Positions 12,015 through 14,368 of a stretch of 14,368 nucleotides of DNA are shown one piece after another (the stretch's first letter is position 1; each line of letters opens with the position of its first letter). Under the pieces are notes generated by a model. The model did not search any database and was not told where the DNA came from. It saw only the letters and a program-made list of their open reading frames with translations. The stretch comes from Microcaldota archaeon (GTDB lineage Archaea > Micrarchaeota > Micrarchaeia > Anstonellales > J096): assembly GCA_025058915.1 (NCBI GenBank), contig JANXEC010000013.1, positions 1 through 14,368 of the forward strand, read 5' to 3'. Position numbers and translations under genes: made by a program.

Positions 12015-13838
12015 ATGAGGCTATTGCTGTTACATTCTTCTAGTATCACTGTGACTCCAAGGGAGAGAGCAATAGAGATATCTGATGAACCCATTCCAGT
12101 GGAATTGCAGGAGGTACTGGTTGTTTTCATGTCTGTAGAGAGAGGGGATTTAGATGATTACATAGAATCTGCCAAGAGAGATATTCTAGAGCAGGCACAG
12201 AGACTCAAGGTGAAGAACATCTTGGTATATCCATACGTTCATCTCACTAACGATCCTGAGAGTCCTGTAAGAGCAAAGGAACTCACAGATAGATTGTATG
12301 ATAGTCTCAAGCAACAAGGATATGATGTATATAGAGCTCCATTTGGTTGGTACAAAGAGTTTAGAATTCACGTCTATGGACATCCTCTATCAGAGTTGAG
12401 CAAAACTTACAGGAAAGATACTGAATACATCTCGAAATCATTGAGGCAAGAGTCTAATATAAAATCCAGATTTATGATTCTTTGGGGTGATCGGCTATAT
12501 GATGTCTCAGAATTCAACTATTCTGAATTCCAAAACCTAAAGAAACTCGTAGACTATGAAACCAGGAAGATCAGGGCCTATGAATCTGAACCTGTCCACA
12601 TAGAGTTAATGTCCAGATTGAAGATAGCTAGTACTGAACCTGCAAGTGATGCTGGGAATATTAGATATTATCCTAGAGGGAGAATGATCAAGAAGATACT
12701 TGAGAGAATGGTTAGTGAATACTGTATTGCTGATGGAGCTCATGAGGTAGAGACTCCTATAATGTACGATTACAACCATCCTAGTCTAGAGAAATATCTG
12801 AATAGATTTCCAGCCAGACAATACACTGTACTATCTGACCAGAAGAGATATTTCCTTAGGTTCGCTGCATGTTTCGGACAATTCCTCATAGCACATGATA
12901 CACATATAAGCTACAGGCAATTACCTATGAAAATGTATGAATTGACTCGATACTCGTTCAGAAGAGAACAGAGTGGAGAGGTGAGTGGATTGAAGAGACT
13001 TAGAGCATTCACGATGCCTGATATGCATACTATAGTAGCCGATATGGAGATGGCTAAGCAGGAATTTATTCACCAACTTAGACTATCAAAGAGACTCATG
13101 GAAGAACTAGGATTGTTTCAGCATATAGAGATAGCGTTCAGAGCACAAGAGGAGTTCTTCGATACGAATCGAGAATTCTACAGGGAGGTTCAGAAAGTTT
13201 TAGATAATAGACCTATTCTTCTAGAGTTGTTTGATCAGAGATATGCGTATTTTGTCACAAAATTCGAATTCAATTTCATAGACAGTAAGGACAAGGCTGC
13301 AGCCCTATCTACTGTTCAGATAGATGTGGAGAATGCGGAGACATATGATATAAAATACATAGATAGGAATGGTGAACTCAGGAGACCTATCATACTTCAT
13401 GCAAGTATATCTGGAGCAATAGAGAGAGTGATGTTTGCAATATTGGAGAGAGAAGGTATGAAGATACGTGCTGGAGGGAGAGGTGAATTTCCACTTTTCC
13501 TTGCTCCCATCCAGGCAAGAATCATACCAGTGAGTAGGGAATATTTAGACTATGCAAACCAGATATTATTACAGATGAAAAACTATCTTAGAACAGATCT
13601 GGATGACAGAGATGAGACACTATCTAAGAAGATAAGGGAGGCGCAGATGGAGTGGATCCCATACATAGTAGTTGTAGGCAAAGATGAGATGGAGACTGGT
13701 AAAATAAGTGTAACATCCAGAGATGGCAGGAGAACCCATATGACTCTAGATGAGTTCTTGAGATCAATCAGAGATAGAATTAAATACTTTGAGCCTCTAA
13801 ATATGCCAAGCTTACTGAGCAGAAGGGGGGACATATGA
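12015..13838 (+). CDS. thrS: Threonyl-tRNA synthetase, archaeal type with DTD-like editing domain
   Basis: ThrRS charges tRNA-Thr with threonine and removes wrongly attached serine. The archaeal N-terminal editing domain covers residues 1-140 (MRLLLLHSSS, LVYPYVHLTND, and the signature APFGWYKEFRIHVYGHPLSEL at 108-128). The class II catalytic core spans about 200-480, with motif 2 FRREQSGEVSGLKRLRAFTM (315-334) and motif 3 SISGAIERVMFAILE (464-478). The three zinc/threonine-binding ligands are present: Cys286, His338 and His462. The anticodon-binding domain runs from 491 (FPLFLAPIQARIIPV) to the end. The single-chain form contrasts with archaea that split editing and catalysis into two proteins. 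The gene overlaps the next gene by 4 bases (ATGA). Leaderless ATG. Length is typical for the archaeal form. Confidence 0.96.
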   Translation: MRLLLLHSSSITVTPRERAIEISDEPIPVELQEVLVVFMSVERGDLDDYIESAKRDILEQAQRLKVKNILVYPYVHLTNDPESPVRAKELTDRLYDSLKQQGYDVYRAPFGWYKEFRIHVYGHPLSELSKTYRKDTEYISKSLRQESNIKSRFMILWGDRLYDVSEFNYSEFQNLKKLVDYETRKIRAYESEPVHIELMSRLKIASTEPASDAGNIRYYPRGRMIKKILERMVSEYCIADGAHEVETPIMYDYNHPSLEKYLNRFPARQYTVLSDQKRYFLRFAACFGQFLIAHDTHISYRQLPMKMYELTRYSFRREQSGEVSGLKRLRAFTMPDMHTIVADMEMAKQEFIHQLRLSKRLMEELGLFQHIEIAFRAQEEFFDTNREFYREVQKVLDNRPILLELFDQRYAYFVTKFEFNFIDSKDKAAALSTVQIDVENAETYDIKYIDRNGELRRPIILHASISGAIERVMFAILEREGMKIRAGGRGEFPLFLAPIQARIIPVSREYLDYANQILLQMKNYLRTDLDDRDETLSKKIREAQMEWIPYIVVVGKDEMETGKISVTSRDGRRTHMTLDEFLRSIRDRIKYFEPLNMPSLLSRRGDI

Positions 13839-14359
13839 GGATATTGGTTATAGTTGGTAAAAGAGGAGCAGGCAAGACAGAATTCGCAAAGAGAATATCT
13901 GATAGAATACCAGTGTATGAAATGTCAGAGTATGTTTATAGAGAGATGAGGATCAGAGGAATAAACACTCAGGATGCTATCAAAGTCGGAGAATTCGCTA
14001 AGAGACTCAGAGAGGAGAAAGGTAATGACATAGTTGCTAGGTTACTGTGGGAAGATATAAAGAACAAGGAACTAGTTGCTGTGTCTGGTGCAAGATCACC
14101 AGAAGAGATAGAATTCTTCAGGAGAAATGCTGATGTTCTAGTGATCAAAGTCCACGCAGATCCACAGGTTAGATATAGAAGAATATTACAGAGACACCGA
14201 GAGGGAGATGTAACTGACTATGAAACATTTCTCAAGAAAGAGGCATTAGAGGAAGCACTTGGAGTGAATATGATAAAGGAAGATATAATAATAGATAACA
14301 ACTCCACAATAGAGGATTTTGAGAGGAAAATAAAGCATTTAGTCCTATTCATCATATAG
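13835..14359 (+). CDS. UPF0200-type P-loop kinase-like protein
   Basis: This is a small P-loop protein of the archaeal UPF0200 family, related to dephospho-CoA and nucleoside monophosphate kinases. The Walker A is GKRGAGKT (8-15), near the N-terminal strand MRILVIV. Family hallmarks follow: SEYVYREMRIRGI (31-43), a RLREEKGNDIVARLLWED stretch (57-74), VAVSGARSPEEIEFFRR (81-97, matching the usual DGIRS-EEV), VIKVHADPQVRYRRI (103-117) and the end IIIDNNSTIEDFERKIKHLV. The usual acidic residue in the DGIRS position is Ser here, which may affect catalysis. The length of 174 residues is normal. Substrate is unknown. The ATG overlaps the thrS stop (ATGA) and has a strong G-run SD (GGGGGG) just upstream, so it is co-translated with thrS. 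Nothing further is visible in the last 9 bases of the window. Confidence 0.88.
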   Translation: MRILVIVGKRGAGKTEFAKRISDRIPVYEMSEYVYREMRIRGINTQDAIKVGEFAKRLREEKGNDIVARLLWEDIKNKELVAVSGARSPEEIEFFRRNADVLVIKVHADPQVRYRRILQRHREGDVTDYETFLKKEALEEALGVNMIKEDIIIDNNSTIEDFERKIKHLVLFII

Positions 14360-14368
14360 GCATATTTT

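Overview
The window is archaeal chromosome: AT-rich, tightly packed, with arginine coded almost only by AGA/AGG. The archaeal signs are a fibrillarin gene, a box C/D guide RNA, a tRNA-Tyr carrying an intron with bulge-helix-bulge geometry, a threonyl-tRNA synthetase with the archaeal D-aminoacyl-deacylase-like editing domain, the order rps13-rps4, a 5S rRNA gene standing alone, a mevalonate-pathway gene, and TATA boxes about 25-28 bases before ATG codons that lack a Shine-Dalgarno (SD) site (leaderless transcripts). I cannot name the lineage. A compact Thermoplasmata-like or DPANN-like genome is possible, but that is a weak inference.

Layout. Positions 1-5420 (minus strand) hold a likely pilus-type operon read from right to left: an Hsp20-like protein, a TadA/VirB11-type secretion ATPase, an unrecognised helical soluble protein, then two single-domain T2SSF membrane platform proteins that have their own TATA box. 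Next come rps13 with its own promoter and the first 33 codons of rps4. Positions 5421-5608 form a divergent spacer with two promoters and a tiny 9-codon ORF/hairpin. Fibrillarin (plus) runs tail-to-tail into an HD-domain hydrolase (minus) with a 31-base overlap; the hydrolase is the second gene of an operon with an unrecognised winged-helix-like protein. Positions 8138-8215 hold a shared promoter and a dual-guide box C/D sRNA on the plus strand, overlapping the 3' end of mvaD (minus). Then come mvaD, the intron-containing tRNA-Tyr (minus), an MscS channel (plus), 5S rRNA (plus), a short phosphohexomutase (plus), thrS and a UPF0200 kinase-like gene (plus).

How parts fit. Fibrillarin is the methyltransferase that acts with C/D guide RNAs such as the one found here. 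thrS, tRNA-Tyr, 5S, rps13 and rps4 belong to translation. The secretion ATPase and two platform proteins form the engine of a type IV filament whose pilins and prepilin peptidase are not in the window. mvaD belongs to isoprenoid lipid synthesis. A recurring design is one AT-rich symmetric TATA element sitting about 25-30 bases from both members of a divergent pair (fibrillarin/micro-ORF, winged-helix gene/C/D sRNA, tRNA-Tyr/mscS). The most notable items not evident from protein coding are the C/D sRNA, the tRNA intron and the micro-ORF hairpin.
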